A stretch of DNA of 64,000 nucleotides from Frankiales bacterium (GTDB taxonomy: Bacteria; Actinomycetota; Actinomycetes; S36-B12; CAIYMF01). The notes under the pieces were generated by a model. That model worked only from the letters and a program-made list of their open reading frames with translations, did not search any database and was not told where the DNA came from. The number at the start of each line of letters is the position of its first letter. Position 1 is the first letter of the stretch. The translations under genes were made by a program, and so were the position numbers. Below, piece after piece: positions 17,540 to 26,372 of this stretch. The DNA lies in the NCBI GenBank assembly GCA_016125335.1, contig WGLY01000025.1:1-64000 (forward strand). The letters run 5' to 3'.

Positions 17540-18307
17540 ATGAGCATGACCAGCAGCGAGGAGACCGACCTCCCCCAGAGCTACCTGCGCGCCACCGACG
17601 GCATCGCGCCCATCCGGGTGCTCGTCGTCGACGACGAGCCCGACCTCGCCGACCTCGTGTCGACGGCGCTGCGCTTCGACGGCTGCCGCACCGCGACGGC
17701 CGGCGACGCGGACGAGGCGGTCCGCGTCGCGCGCGACCTGCGCCCGGACATCGCCGTCCTCGACATGATGCTGCCGGGCGACGACGGCGTGAAGCTGCTC
17801 GCGCGGCTGCGCTCCGAGCACCCCGACCTGCCCGCCGTGTTCCTCACCGCCCGCGGCGACACCCGCGACCGCATCGCCGGCCTGCGCGCCGGGGCCGACG
17901 ACTACATCGCCAAGCCGTTCAGCCTCGAGGAGCTGCTCGCGCGCCTGCAGGCGGTGCTGCGCCGCACCGGGCGCCTCGACGAGCGCGGCGCCGTGCTGCG
18001 GGTCTCCGACCTCACCCTCGACGAGCTCACCCGCGAGGTGCACCGCGCCGGCGAGCTGATCGACCTCACCCCCACCGAGTTCGACCTCCTGCGCTTCCTC
18101 ATGCAGAACGCGCGCACGGTCGTGAGCAAGGCGCAGATCCTCGACCGGGTCTGGCACTACGACTTCGCCGGACGCAGCAACATCGTCGAGCAGTACGTCG
18201 GCTACCTGCGCCGCAAGGTCGACGCCGACCGCGAGCCGCTGATCCACACCGTGCGCGGGGTCGGCTACGTGCTGCGGGCCCCGCGCGCCGGGGATGCCGG
18301 TGGCTGA
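17540..18307 (+). CDS. OmpR/PhoB-family response regulator
   Basis: A 255-residue DNA-binding response regulator. The receiver domain (24-140) has the acidic pair DDE at 31-33, phosphoacceptor Asp75 in VLDMMLPG and Lys125 in AKPFS. The C-terminal winged helix (about 155-248) ends with HTVRGVGYVLR, typical of the OmpR class. The ATG follows GAGGAG. An N-terminal extension of about 22 residues precedes the receiver. It overlaps the kinase gene by 14 nt and follows the redox pair after 136 bp on the same strand, so sensing of redox or envelope state is possible. Resembles the TrcR/PrrA group of actinobacteria. Confidence 0.93.
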   Translation: MSMTSSEETDLPQSYLRATDGIAPIRVLVVDDEPDLADLVSTALRFDGCRTATAGDADEAVRVARDLRPDIAVLDMMLPGDDGVKLLARLRSEHPDLPAVFLTARGDTRDRIAGLRAGADDYIAKPFSLEELLARLQAVLRRTGRLDERGAVLRVSDLTLDELTREVHRAGELIDLTPTEFDLLRFLMQNARTVVSKAQILDRVWHYDFAGRSNIVEQYVGYLRRKVDADREPLIHTVRGVGYVLRAPRAGDAGG

Positions 18308-19940
18308 CCGCGCCCGTTCCGCCTGGTCCTCGATGCCGCTGCGCCGGCGGCTCGTGCTCGGCCTGCTCGCCGTCATGTCCGCCACGCTCGTCGTGGTCGC
18401 CGCCGCGACGTTCGTCGGCGTGCGCAGCTGGATGGTCGAGCAGGTGGACGACAGCCTCAAGGCCGGCAAGGCCAGCGTCATCGGCGGCGGCAACTCCCAG
18501 GACCCCGACGTCGACAGCCGTCCCGGCCGGTCGCTCTACGACGCCTTCCAGCCGTGGACCGCCGCCGGCGCGAGCCTCTACCGGGTCAACGCCGACGGCA
18601 CCGCGGCGCCGCTGCTCGCCGCGGGCGGCACGGCGCAGCAGGCCTCGGCGTCCGACACGGCCGCCCTCGCGTCGGTGCCGCTGGGTCAGGACGTCGGGCC
18701 CGTCACGATCAGCCTCGACGCACTGGGCACCAGCCGCGCGGTGGCCGTGCCCGTCGTGGTCACGGACCTGCGCACCGGCCAGGTGACCGACCGCTACACC
18801 GCCGTGGCGGCGATCCCCACCTCGCGGGCCAACCAGGTCGCCGGCCGGCTGCTGCTCGTCGAGCTCGTCGCGATGGGCCTCGCGCTGCTCGTGGCCGGGC
18901 TCGTGGCGGCCTGGTTCATCCGCCGGTCGATGCGGCCGCTGCGCGACGTCACCGAGACCGCGGCCGAGGTGGCCCGGCTGCCGCTCGACTCCGGCGACGT
19001 GGCGATCCCGGCGCGCGTGCCGGACCCTGTCCCCACCACGGAGGTCGGGCAGGTGGGCCTGGCGGTGAACGCGATGCTCGACCACGTCGAGACCTCGCTG
19101 CAGGCGCGGGCCGACACCGAGGACCGGCTGCGCCGGTTCGTGTCCGACGCCGGTCACGAGCTGCGCACCCCGCTGGCCGCGGTGCGCGGCTACGCCGAGT
19201 TGATGCGCCGCGGGGCCGGCACCGACCCCGGCCAGTCGCTGCACGCCGCCGAGCGCATCGAGGCCGCGAGCAGCCGCATGGGCATGCTGGTGGAGGACCT
19301 GCTGCTGCTCGCCTCGCTCGACGAGCAGCGCCCGCTCGCGCGCGAGGCCGTCGACCTGCACGCGCTGCTGGCCGAGTCGCTGGCCGAGGCGGCCACCGCG
19401 GGCCCGGACCACTCGTGGGCCGCCGCCGGGCCCGAGGACCCCGTGGTCGTCGTCGGCGACCCCCTACGCCTGCACCAGGCGGTGGGCAACCTGCTGGCCA
19501 ACGCGCGGGCGCACACGCCCGCGGGGACGTCGGTGGTCGCCTCGATCCTCGAGGACGGCGACCTCGTGCACCTCGAGGTCGTCGACGACGGCCCCGGCTT
19601 CCCGGACTCGCTGCTGCCCCGGGTCACCGAGCGCTTCGCCCGTGGCGACGCCAGCCGGTCGCGCGCCACCGGGGGCAGCGGGCTGGGCCTGGCCATCGTC
19701 AAGGCCGTGGTGGAGGCGCACGGCGGCAGCGTCGAGGTGGGCAACCGCACCGACGGGCCGGGCGCCCGGGTGCGGCTCACCCTTCCCGTGTCCGGGCCGG
19801 ACACGCCGGGCGAGGACGAGTCGGCGGGCGACGACGACCTGCCCGTGCTCGGGCTGCGCGACGTGCTCGACTCGGCCCCCGAGCCCGACCCGGCCTCCCG
19901 CGTGCCCGGCCCCGCCCCCGTCGGGGGCAGCCACCACTGA
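18294..19940 (+). CDS. Sensor histidine kinase
   Basis: A 548-residue membrane kinase. Transmembrane helices at about 19-43 and 186-209 flank an extracytoplasmic sensor of about 140 residues. A HAMP segment follows, then the dimerisation domain with His288 in SDAGHELRTPLAAV, and an ATPase domain with NLLANARAHTP (N box), DDGPGFP (G1) and GGSGLGLAIVK (G2). A Pro/Asp-rich tail of about 50 residues follows the ATPase. The start lies inside the response-regulator gene, so the two are coupled. The signal it senses cannot be told from sequence. Confidence 0.93.
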   Translation: MPVADRARSAWSSMPLRRRLVLGLLAVMSATLVVVAAATFVGVRSWMVEQVDDSLKAGKASVIGGGNSQDPDVDSRPGRSLYDAFQPWTAAGASLYRVNADGTAAPLLAAGGTAQQASASDTAALASVPLGQDVGPVTISLDALGTSRAVAVPVVVTDLRTGQVTDRYTAVAAIPTSRANQVAGRLLLVELVAMGLALLVAGLVAAWFIRRSMRPLRDVTETAAEVARLPLDSGDVAIPARVPDPVPTTEVGQVGLAVNAMLDHVETSLQARADTEDRLRRFVSDAGHELRTPLAAVRGYAELMRRGAGTDPGQSLHAAERIEAASSRMGMLVEDLLLLASLDEQRPLAREAVDLHALLAESLAEAATAGPDHSWAAAGPEDPVVVVGDPLRLHQAVGNLLANARAHTPAGTSVVASILEDGDLVHLEVVDDGPGFPDSLLPRVTERFARGDASRSRATGGSGLGLAIVKAVVEAHGGSVEVGNRTDGPGARVRLTLPVSGPDTPGEDESAGDDDLPVLGLRDVLDSAPEPDPASRVPGPAPVGGSHH

Positions 19941-20038
19941 GTCGCGCCCCCGCGCGACGTACGTCCGCCAGGTCGACGCTCGACCGACGTCGGACGCCCT
20001 CCAGGCGCCAGGATGGTCCCGACCGCCGAGGAGGACCC

Positions 20039-20554
20039 ATGACCTGGACCGCACCCGCCGTCGAGCGCGCCCCGTCGCCCCACCTGGGCACCGAGCGCGA
20101 GAGCCTGCAGGGCTGGCTGGACTTCCAGCGCCAGACCCTGCTGTGGAAGTGCGCGGGCCTCACCCACGAGCAGCTCGCCACGCGCAGCGTCGAGCCCTCC
20201 ACGCTCTCGCTGCTCGGCCTGGTGCGGCACATGGCCGACGTCGAGCGCTGGTGGTTCCGCATCAACCTGCGCGGCGAGGACGTGGCCTGCTTCTTCGACC
20301 CGGACGAGACGGGCGCCGACTTCGACGACCTGGGCTCGCTGCCCGCCGAGGAGGTCTTCGCCGTCTTCGAGCGCGAGTGCGTCGACGCCGACGCCGCGGC
20401 CTACGGCCTGCCGCTCGAGCAGCGGTTCCGCACCCGTCGCGACAACGAGCTCGACCTGCGCTGGGTCTACCTGCACATGATCGAGGAGTACGCCCGGCAC
20501 AACGGGCACGCCGACCTGCTGCGCGAGCGGATCGACGGCCAGACCGGCGACTAG
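20039..20554 (+). CDS. DinB family protein (DUF664-like)
   Basis: A 171-residue four-helix-bundle protein of the DinB/DUF664 superfamily, which includes mycothiol- and bacillithiol-dependent transferases. Possible metal ligands are His in LVRHMADVERWWF and in HMIEEYARHNGHADLLRERIDG, the latter being the family's diagnostic C-terminal motif. The ATG follows GAGGAGGACCC. It converges with the PPOX gene with only 8 bp between stops. Confidence 0.85.
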   Translation: MTWTAPAVERAPSPHLGTERESLQGWLDFQRQTLLWKCAGLTHEQLATRSVEPSTLSLLGLVRHMADVERWWFRINLRGEDVACFFDPDETGADFDDLGSLPAEEVFAVFERECVDADAAAYGLPLEQRFRTRRDNELDLRWVYLHMIEEYARHNGHADLLRERIDGQTGD

Positions 20555-20562
20555 GACCGCCG

Positions 20563-21012
20563 TCAGGCGCCGTCGACGTGAGGCGGCTCGATCTCGGGCA
20601 GCTCCGCGTCGGGGGTCAGCCGGACCAGCAGCCACACGCGCCGGCGTCCCACCAGCCGCAGGGGCCAGCGCGCGGGCCACATGAGCGAGAAGTGCCGGCC
20701 GTACTTCGCCCGGTGGGCCCGCACGCCGGGCCGGAACTCGCTGCGGTCGAGCACCGTGGCGCGCCCGGCCACGTAGCGCGCCCCTGGCAGCAGCCGCCCC
20801 GGCCCGTCGCACGCGGCCACCGCCACCCGCGGGTCGGCCCGGATGCGGCGCACCTTGTGCGAGTGCCGGAACGTCGAGACGTAGAGCAGCTCGTCGTCAC
20901 CGCTCACCCACACCGGGGTGTGCGCCGCGGACCCGTCGGCGCGGAAGGACACCAGGTCGACGAACGGCTCGGCGCCCAGGGCCCGCGTCCAGCCCGTCGC
21001 GTCGAGGTCCAT
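20563..21012 (-). CDS. PPOX-class flavin-binding oxidoreductase (pyridoxamine-phosphate-oxidase fold)
   Basis: A 149-residue split-barrel protein binding FMN or F420. The pattern FVDLVSFRADGSAAHTPVWVSGDDELLYVSTFRHSHKVRRIRADPRVAVAAC, given here as residues 17-68, is typical of F420/FMN-dependent PPOX proteins of actinobacteria. The start is the ATG at 21012, with CAGAGT 6 nt upstream suggesting a leaderless mRNA. Substrate unknown. Confidence 0.82.
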   Translation of the reverse strand: MDLDATGWTRALGAEPFVDLVSFRADGSAAHTPVWVSGDDELLYVSTFRHSHKVRRIRADPRVAVAACDGPGRLLPGARYVAGRATVLDRSEFRPGVRAHRAKYGRHFSLMWPARWPLRLVGRRRVWLLVRLTPDAELPEIEPPHVDGA

Positions 21013-21099
21013 CCCCCGACTCTGCCACCCGCACCGCGGTCGGTGGCTGGTCGAGCCGACGGAGTGCCGTGAACCGGGACCTGGCTGCGGCGCACGCCG

Positions 21100-21105
21100 T
21101 AGGCT
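21100..21105 (+). promoter_or_regulatory. -10 element for leaderless membrane protein gene
   Basis: TAGGCT ends 7 nt before the ATG at 21113, identical in hexamer and spacing to that of the FasR-like regulator. Confidence 0.6.
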
Positions 21106-21112
21106 CCCCCGC

Positions 21113-22168
21113 ATGAGCGACGCCGCCCCCCGTCCTGCGCTGGACAAGCGCAAGACCACCATCGGCGCGATCATCGGCGTCGTCGCGCTGGTGCTGATCT
21201 TCGTCAAGGTCATCCCGCAGATCGGCTCCTACGCCGACGCGCTCACCGCGATCCAGGCGATGACCGCCTTCGACATCGCCCTCATCGTGCTCGCGGTCGT
21301 GGTCTACAACGGCGTCTACGGCCTGCCGTTCGTGGCGGCCACGCCGGGGCTGAGCTATCCCCGCGCCTTCCAGCTCAACCAGGGCGCGTTCGCGATCAGC
21401 AACGGCATCCCCGCCGGCGGTGCCTTCGGCCTCGGCGTGCAGTACGCGATGCTCGCCTCCTACGAGGTGCCGCCCACGGTCGCGACGGCGGCGATCGGCG
21501 CTGTGGGCGTGTGGAGCATCTTCGTCACCCTCGGCCTGCCGGTGTTCGGGCTGCTGAGCATGTGGGCGTCCGGCGCGGCCGACGTCGGGGCCTACATCTA
21601 CATCGGCGTCGTCGGCTTCGCGATCCTCGTCACGATGATCGTGGTCTTCGCGCTCGTCATGCGCAGCGCGCGGCTCGCCGAGCGGATCGGGGCGCTCACG
21701 ACCCGTCTCGCCGCCCCGCTGCTGCGCCGGTTCCGCCCGGGCACCGAGTTCGACGGCGTGGCCACCGTGCTGAAGTTCCGCGGCGACATCGTCGACCTGG
21801 TCACGCGCCGGTGGGCGGCGATCACCGCGGCTCAGGTGGGCGTGTCGGTGACGCAGTTCCTCATCTTCTTCGCCGCGCTGCGCGGGGTGGAGGGGTCCTC
21901 GACCCAGACGTCGATCCTCGTGGCGTTCGGGGCGTTCGCCGTGGCCCAGATCGGCATCATGATCCCGATCACGCCCGGGGGCCTGGGCACCGTCGACGCG
22001 CTCATGATCCAGCTGCTCGTGTCGATGGGGGTCGACGAGGGCGCCGCCACGGCGGCCACCCTGGTGTGGCGCGCGTCGTCGTTCGTGCCGCAGATCGCGA
22101 TCGGGGTGCTGAGCCTCGTGACGTGGAGCCGCCGGGCTGCGCGCACCTTCGCCGCCAGCGCCGGCTGA
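21113..22168 (+). CDS. YbhN/LPG-synthase-type integral membrane protein
   Basis: A 351-residue membrane protein with about eight hydrophobic helices, resembling the transmembrane (flippase-like) domain of lysylphosphatidylglycerol synthases and UPF0104/YbhN proteins. The motif FAISNGIPAGGAFGLGVQYAML and the late IPITPGGLGTVDALMIQLL block are characteristic. There is no soluble synthase domain. It ends 9 bp from the convergent DprE2 gene. A role in moving or modifying a lipid or polyprenyl-linked substrate would fit the neighbouring cell-wall module, but this is inference. Confidence 0.82.
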   Translation: MSDAAPRPALDKRKTTIGAIIGVVALVLIFVKVIPQIGSYADALTAIQAMTAFDIALIVLAVVVYNGVYGLPFVAATPGLSYPRAFQLNQGAFAISNGIPAGGAFGLGVQYAMLASYEVPPTVATAAIGAVGVWSIFVTLGLPVFGLLSMWASGAADVGAYIYIGVVGFAILVTMIVVFALVMRSARLAERIGALTTRLAAPLLRRFRPGTEFDGVATVLKFRGDIVDLVTRRWAAITAAQVGVSVTQFLIFFAALRGVEGSSTQTSILVAFGAFAVAQIGIMIPITPGGLGTVDALMIQLLVSMGVDEGAATAATLVWRASSFVPQIAIGVLSLVTWSRRAARTFAASAG

Positions 22169-22177
22169 CCTCTCGGG

Positions 22178-22936
22178 TCAGACGGGGAGGCGGCGGAAGA
22201 TCGGGCCGGGCACGTGGCGCAGGCCGGTCATCACCAGGCGCATCACGCGGGGCACGTAGACCACCGTCGACCCGCGGCGCAGCCCGTCGACGACGGCCGC
22301 GGCGACGTCGGCCGGCGTCACCGCCAGCGGCGCCGGGTCGAGGTGCTCGGTCATCGACGAGCGCACGAACCCGGGCCGCACGACGAGCACGTGGACACCG
22401 GTGCCGCGCAGGCTGTCGGCCAGGCCCCGCGCCAGGGAGTCCAGCCCCGCCTTGGACGAGCCGTAGACGAAGTTGGAGCGCCGCGGCCGGTCGCCGGCCA
22501 CGCTCGAGAGCACCACGATCGACCCGTGGCCCTGGCGGCGCAGCCGCTGCGCGGCCAGCAGGCACGACGACACCCCGCCGAGGTAGTTCACCCGGGCGAG
22601 CTCCACCGCGAGGTCGGGCGCCTCCTCGAGCTCGCGCTGCTCGCCGAGCACCCCGAAGGCGACGACCACGACGTCGACGTCGGGTCCGGCGAACACGGAG
22701 TCCAGCACCTGCGCGTGCGACGCGGTGTCGGCCGCGTCGAAGTCGCGCACGCACACCTCGGGCACGCCGGCCTCGGTCAGCTGCTCGACGGCCGCGTCGC
22801 GCGCCGGCGAGGGCCGCGCGGCGAGCACCACGCGGCGAAGGGCCGGCGACGCGAGGGCGCGCACGGTGGCGAGACCGATGTCGCTCGTGCCGCCCAGGAG
22901 AAGGACGGAGCTGGGTCGGTGCAGGGCGTCGCTCAC
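22178..22936 (-). CDS. dprE2: Decaprenylphospho-ribose 2-epimerase reductase subunit (DprE2-like SDR)
   Basis: A 252-residue SDR that reduces decaprenylphospho-2-keto-ribose to decaprenylphospho-arabinose, the donor for cell-wall arabinan. It has the N-terminal LLLGGTSDIG motif of DprE2, VVVAFGVLGEQ, the catalytic Ser in VVLSSVAGDRPRRSNFVYGSSKAGLD with Y-x3-K, and the C-terminal VPGPIFRRLPV. The GTG overlaps the dprE1 stop (GTGA), so the two subunits are co-translated as in mycobacteria. Confidence 0.88.
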   Translation of the reverse strand: MSDALHRPSSVLLLGGTSDIGLATVRALASPALRRVVLAARPSPARDAAVEQLTEAGVPEVCVRDFDAADTASHAQVLDSVFAGPDVDVVVVAFGVLGEQRELEEAPDLAVELARVNYLGGVSSCLLAAQRLRRQGHGSIVVLSSVAGDRPRRSNFVYGSSKAGLDSLARGLADSLRGTGVHVLVVRPGFVRSSMTEHLDPAPLAVTPADVAAAVVDGLRRGSTVVYVPRVMRLVMTGLRHVPGPIFRRLPV

Positions 22937-24285
22937 AGGTCGAGCCTCCTGGCGAGGTCGGAGACGAACACGCCGTCGGGGTCGACGTCGCGGCGCACGG
23001 CGCGGAACCGGTCCAGCTGCGGGTAGCCCGCGGCGATGGTGGCCGGCACGGCGCGGGAGTCCTTGGCCAGGTAGAGCCGCCCGCCGGCCTCGAGCACCTG
23101 CTCGTCGAGCCGGTCGAGCGCCCGGGCCAGGGCGGCGTCGCGCGCCGGCACGTCGACGGCGAGCGTCCAGCCGGCCATGGGGAACGACAGCGGCGACGCA
23201 TCGCGTCCCGGCCCGAACCGCTTGAGCACGGTCAGGTACGCGGGCACGCGGAGCGCGCGCAGCTGCTCGAGGGTGCGGCGCACCATCGCGGCGCCGGAGT
23301 CGGGCACCGCGAACTGGTACTGGAGGAACCCGGAGGGCCCGTAGAGCCGGTTCCAGCCGCCGACGGCGTCGAGCGGGTAGAAGAACGGGGCGAGCGGCGT
23401 GGGCTCCGCGATCCGGCGCCGGGGGGCGCGGCGGAACCACGCCTCGTTGAAGGCGGCCACCGCGTGGCGGTGCAGCGGGCTCACGGGGAGCGGGGGGACC
23501 CCGACCCGCGGCTCGCCGGGCGGCGGGGTGCGGTGCCGGGGGTCGCCGTCGCCCTCGGGGGCGTGGTCGCCGAAGGTGACGACCCCCCGGCCGAGCCGGG
23601 CGCCCGCCACGGTGCCGTCGACCCAGGCGACGGAGTACCGGTGCCGGTCGTCGCCCTCGGCCATGAGCGCCATGACGGTGTCGAGGTCGTCCGCGCGGTG
23701 GGTGTCGACCAGGATCGAGGCGGTGGGCGCGGGGACGGTGCCGAACTGCACCTCGGTCACGGCACCGGTGAGCCCCATGCCGCCCAGGGTCGCGTCGAGC
23801 AGCCGCTGCTCCGCCGGCGACCCGTCGCGGCAGAGCCGGCGCAGCGTGCCGTCGGCCGTGAGCAGGTCGAGGCGGCGCACGTGGGCGCCGAACGAGGAGT
23901 CCACGTGGTGGTTCTTGCCGTGGACGTCGGCGGCCACGGCACCGCCGACCGTGACGTACCTCGTGCCGGGCGTGACCGGCAGGAAGCGTCCACGGCGCAG
24001 CAGCACGGGCACCAGGTGCGCGAGCACGGCCCCGGCACCGGCCACCACGTCGCCGTCGTCGAGCACCCGCACGGACGAGAACGCCGACAGGTCGAGCACC
24101 GTGCCGCCGCCGTTCTGGGCGGCGTCGCCATAGCTGCGCCCGGCGCCGCGCACCAGCACGCCGCGCGGTCCCGCGTCGGCGACGACGGCGGCGAGCTCCT
24201 CGAGGGTGCCCGGATGCACGACGTGCGCACGGCTCGGCGCCGTGCCGCCCCACCCGTGCAGCAGCTCGTCGGTGCCTGGCGTCAC
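22933..24285 (-). CDS. dprE1: Decaprenylphospho-ribose oxidase (DprE1-like flavoprotein)
   Basis: A 450-residue FAD enzyme that oxidises the 2-OH of decaprenylphospho-ribose. The FAD domain has RGAGRSYGDAAQN (46-58) and GKNHHVDSSFGAHVRRLDLL (123-142); the substrate side has FGPG, PLSFPMAGW and the conserved Lys408 in YLAKDSR. In mycobacterial DprE1 the residue after GWNI is Cys387, the covalent target of benzothiazinones; here the aligned residue is Ala376 (GWTLAVD). Start and stop both overlap neighbours by 4 nt (GTGA), placing it in one operon with the phosphodiester glycosidase upstream and dprE2 downstream. Confidence 0.92.
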   Translation of the reverse strand: MTPGTDELLHGWGGTAPSRAHVVHPGTLEELAAVVADAGPRGVLVRGAGRSYGDAAQNGGGTVLDLSAFSSVRVLDDGDVVAGAGAVLAHLVPVLLRRGRFLPVTPGTRYVTVGGAVAADVHGKNHHVDSSFGAHVRRLDLLTADGTLRRLCRDGSPAEQRLLDATLGGMGLTGAVTEVQFGTVPAPTASILVDTHRADDLDTVMALMAEGDDRHRYSVAWVDGTVAGARLGRGVVTFGDHAPEGDGDPRHRTPPPGEPRVGVPPLPVSPLHRHAVAAFNEAWFRRAPRRRIAEPTPLAPFFYPLDAVGGWNRLYGPSGFLQYQFAVPDSGAAMVRRTLEQLRALRVPAYLTVLKRFGPGRDASPLSFPMAGWTLAVDVPARDAALARALDRLDEQVLEAGGRLYLAKDSRAVPATIAAGYPQLDRFRAVRRDVDPDGVFVSDLARRLDL

Positions 24286-25262
24286 CGGCTCTCCACCGCG
24301 ACGAAGTCCTTGTAGAACTGGTGGAAGTAGGTCGACGGCGGACGCACGACGCCGGGGTTGATCCGGGCGCCGGCCAGCCCCGAGCCGGTGTGGTGGTAGA
24401 CGAAGCCGGTGGGCCACGAGATGTTCATGTCGAGGTCGACCGCCTCCACCGCGCCGACGCGCACCAGCGCCCGGCCCAGGGTCAGCGCCGTGACGTCGTG
24501 CCCGTAGGCGAAGACCAGCGACCCGTCGGGCAGCCGCGCGAGCGCCGTCCGGTTGGCGAGGGGCCGGCCGCCGTTGGCGATCCCCCACGTGCTCGCGGAG
24601 TCCGACGGGCTGGCCGTCACGACGGCGTGGTCCACCAGCGGCCGCAGGTTCTCCCGCACGACGACGACGCTGCGCGACATCCGCAGGTCGCGACCCCACA
24701 CGCCGACGGAGAGCGTGCCGTCCTGGCGCACGACGAACGCCGCGAGACCGGTGCGCAGGGGCGACACGGTCCGGCCGCGGTAGTAGTAGCCGCCCACGTG
24801 GTCGCGCAGCTTGAACCCGCCGTTGAAGGCGGCGACGAGGTGGGCGGTCCAGGTGGACGGCGTGCGGTCGGCGGTCGTCACGGGACTGCCCTCGGGGATC
24901 GAGTACCCGGGCACGAAGCGGAACCGCAGCCGGGCAGGGTCCATCCACATGAGCGAGACGGAGCCGGAGTACTCCGTGGCCAGGCGCACGGCCGGCGAGG
25001 CCGTCGCGGCCCACCGCAGCCCGTGCGGCGGGGTGCGCGTCACCACGGCCGGGCGCGCCGGGGCCGCGGGTGCGCCGGGTGCGGCGGGGGCCGACACCGA
25101 GGGTGCCGACGCCGACACCGCGACGGGCGCGGCCGGGGCCACCGCCGCCGCGCTGCCGGGCGGCGGCGCGGCCGAGGCGGCCGCGGCGCACGCGGCAAGC
25201 AGCGGGAGGAGCGCCGCGAGGGCGCCGGCGCGGGCGCTCGCCAGGACGCGCGGTTGCGGCAT
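24282..25262 (-). CDS. Phosphodiester-glycosidase (NAGPA) domain lipoprotein
   Basis: A 326-residue exported protein. Residues 1-25 form a lipoprotein signal with LLAAC (Cys25), followed by an Ala/Pro/Ser-rich linker to about residue 70, then a NAGPA domain: LVAAFNGGFKLRDHVGGYYYRG, VWGRDLRMS, TWGIANGGRPLANRTALA, VEAVDLDMNISWP. The family cleaves sugar-1-phosphodiesters such as GlcNAc-1-P linkages. The stop overlaps dprE1 (GTGA). No clear ribosome binding site precedes the ATG at 25262, so the start is uncertain by a few codons. A paralogue lies at 27564 on the other side of the arabinose module. The operon link suggests action on polyprenyl- or wall-linked phosphodiesters. Confidence 0.85.
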   Translation of the reverse strand: MPQPRVLASARAGALAALLPLLAACAAAASAAPPPGSAAAVAPAAPVAVSASAPSVSAPAAPGAPAAPARPAVVTRTPPHGLRWAATASPAVRLATEYSGSVSLMWMDPARLRFRFVPGYSIPEGSPVTTADRTPSTWTAHLVAAFNGGFKLRDHVGGYYYRGRTVSPLRTGLAAFVVRQDGTLSVGVWGRDLRMSRSVVVVRENLRPLVDHAVVTASPSDSASTWGIANGGRPLANRTALARLPDGSLVFAYGHDVTALTLGRALVRVGAVEAVDLDMNISWPTGFVYHHTGSGLAGARINPGVVRPPSTYFHQFYKDFVAVESR

Positions 25263-25345
25263 GGTTGCATGCTGCTGGTCGTACCTGTGACGAACGTGTG
25301 AGGCCGCGGAGAGATCCTGTGCCCGTCCCCGCAGCGGGCCGCGGC

Positions 25346-25351
25346 TACCGT
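25346..25351 (+). promoter_or_regulatory. -10 element for leaderless hydrolase gene
   Basis: TACCGT is followed by 7 nt and the ATG at 25359. Confidence 0.55.
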
Positions 25352-25358
25352 GGTCGCC

Positions 25359-26354
25359 ATGACCGCACGCCGCGCCCGAGCCGCGCTGCGCGTCGTGGCG
25401 GCCGCCGTCGTGCTGGCTGCGCTGCTCGCCGCCACGAGCGGCACAGCCCGGATGGGCGACGACACCCCCAGCACCGCCCCTGCCGGTGTCCTGCCCCTCG
25501 TGCTCGCCGCGGCCGCCGGCAGCGCGCCCGCCCCGAGTCCGGCCGCGCCACCCCGGGTGCAGCGCCCGGGGGCCGCCGCCCCGGACTGGGAGCAGCACCG
25601 CGTGCGCGCCCTCGGCGTCACGCAGTGGATCGAGTGCGCCGGCAGCGGCCCGGTGACGATCGTGGTCGTCCCCGGGCTGGGGGCCGACCACCGCATGTGG
25701 TCGCGCGTGCTGGACCCGTTCGCGCGCACCACGCGCACCTGCGTGCTCGACCGGCCCGGGCTCGGCGGCAGCCCGCCGCGCTCGCCGCACCGCACGGTCG
25801 ACGCCGGCCGGCACGCCGACGAGCTCGCGGCGGCCCTCCAGCAGGTCGGCGTCACCGGCCCGCTGGTGGTGGTGGGCCACTCCTACGGCGGCCTGGTCGC
25901 CCGCGCGTTCACCGCCCGGCACCCGGCGCGCGTGGTCGGGCTCGCGCTCATCGAGGGGGTCGCCCCCTACGACCGCCTCTCGCCGTACTGGCACGAGGGC
26001 GGCGACCGCATCGACATGGTCGTGTCGTCCGCCGCGGCCGCGCGGCTGCACCGCGGCTCGCTGCCGCTGCTGGTCGAGGCAGCGCAGGACCCCGGCCGCG
26101 ACCGGTGGGTCGGTCCGTCGTACGGCGCCTCCGCCGGCGACCTCGACGACTGGAGAGCCCACCAGCGCGCCGCCGCCGGGCTGTCCACCGACTCCGCCTA
26201 CGTCGTCGTGCGGCGCTCGGCGCACGTCATCGAGCAGGACCGCCCGGACGCCGTCGTGGCGGGCGTGCGACTGCTCGTGCGCGCGGCCACCACCGGCACG
26301 CCGATGCCGCGGTGCGCGCTGGGGCGCTACGGCGCGCAGCCCCTCTGCGGCTGA
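25359..26354 (+). CDS. Secreted alpha/beta hydrolase
   Basis: A 331-residue exported serine hydrolase. An N-terminal signal helix (10-30) and a Pro/Ala-rich linker precede the alpha/beta domain from about 80. The nucleophile is Ser175 in VVGHSYGGLVAR, the oxyanion segment is VVPGLGADHRMW, and the catalytic His is in RRSAHVIEQD. Cys pairs near both ends of the mature domain (ECAGSGP, RTCVLD, PRCALGRYGAQPLCG) could form disulphides. Lipid-esterase activity on the envelope is possible given the surrounding cell-wall genes; substrate not determined. Convergent with ubiA. Confidence 0.85.
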   Translation: MTARRARAALRVVAAAVVLAALLAATSGTARMGDDTPSTAPAGVLPLVLAAAAGSAPAPSPAAPPRVQRPGAAAPDWEQHRVRALGVTQWIECAGSGPVTIVVVPGLGADHRMWSRVLDPFARTTRTCVLDRPGLGGSPPRSPHRTVDAGRHADELAAALQQVGVTGPLVVVGHSYGGLVARAFTARHPARVVGLALIEGVAPYDRLSPYWHEGGDRIDMVVSSAAAARLHRGSLPLLVEAAQDPGRDRWVGPSYGASAGDLDDWRAHQRAAAGLSTDSAYVVVRRSAHVIEQDRPDAVVAGVRLLVRAATTGTPMPRCALGRYGAQPLCG

Positions 26355-26372
26355 GCGCGCGGGCCGGCCGGA

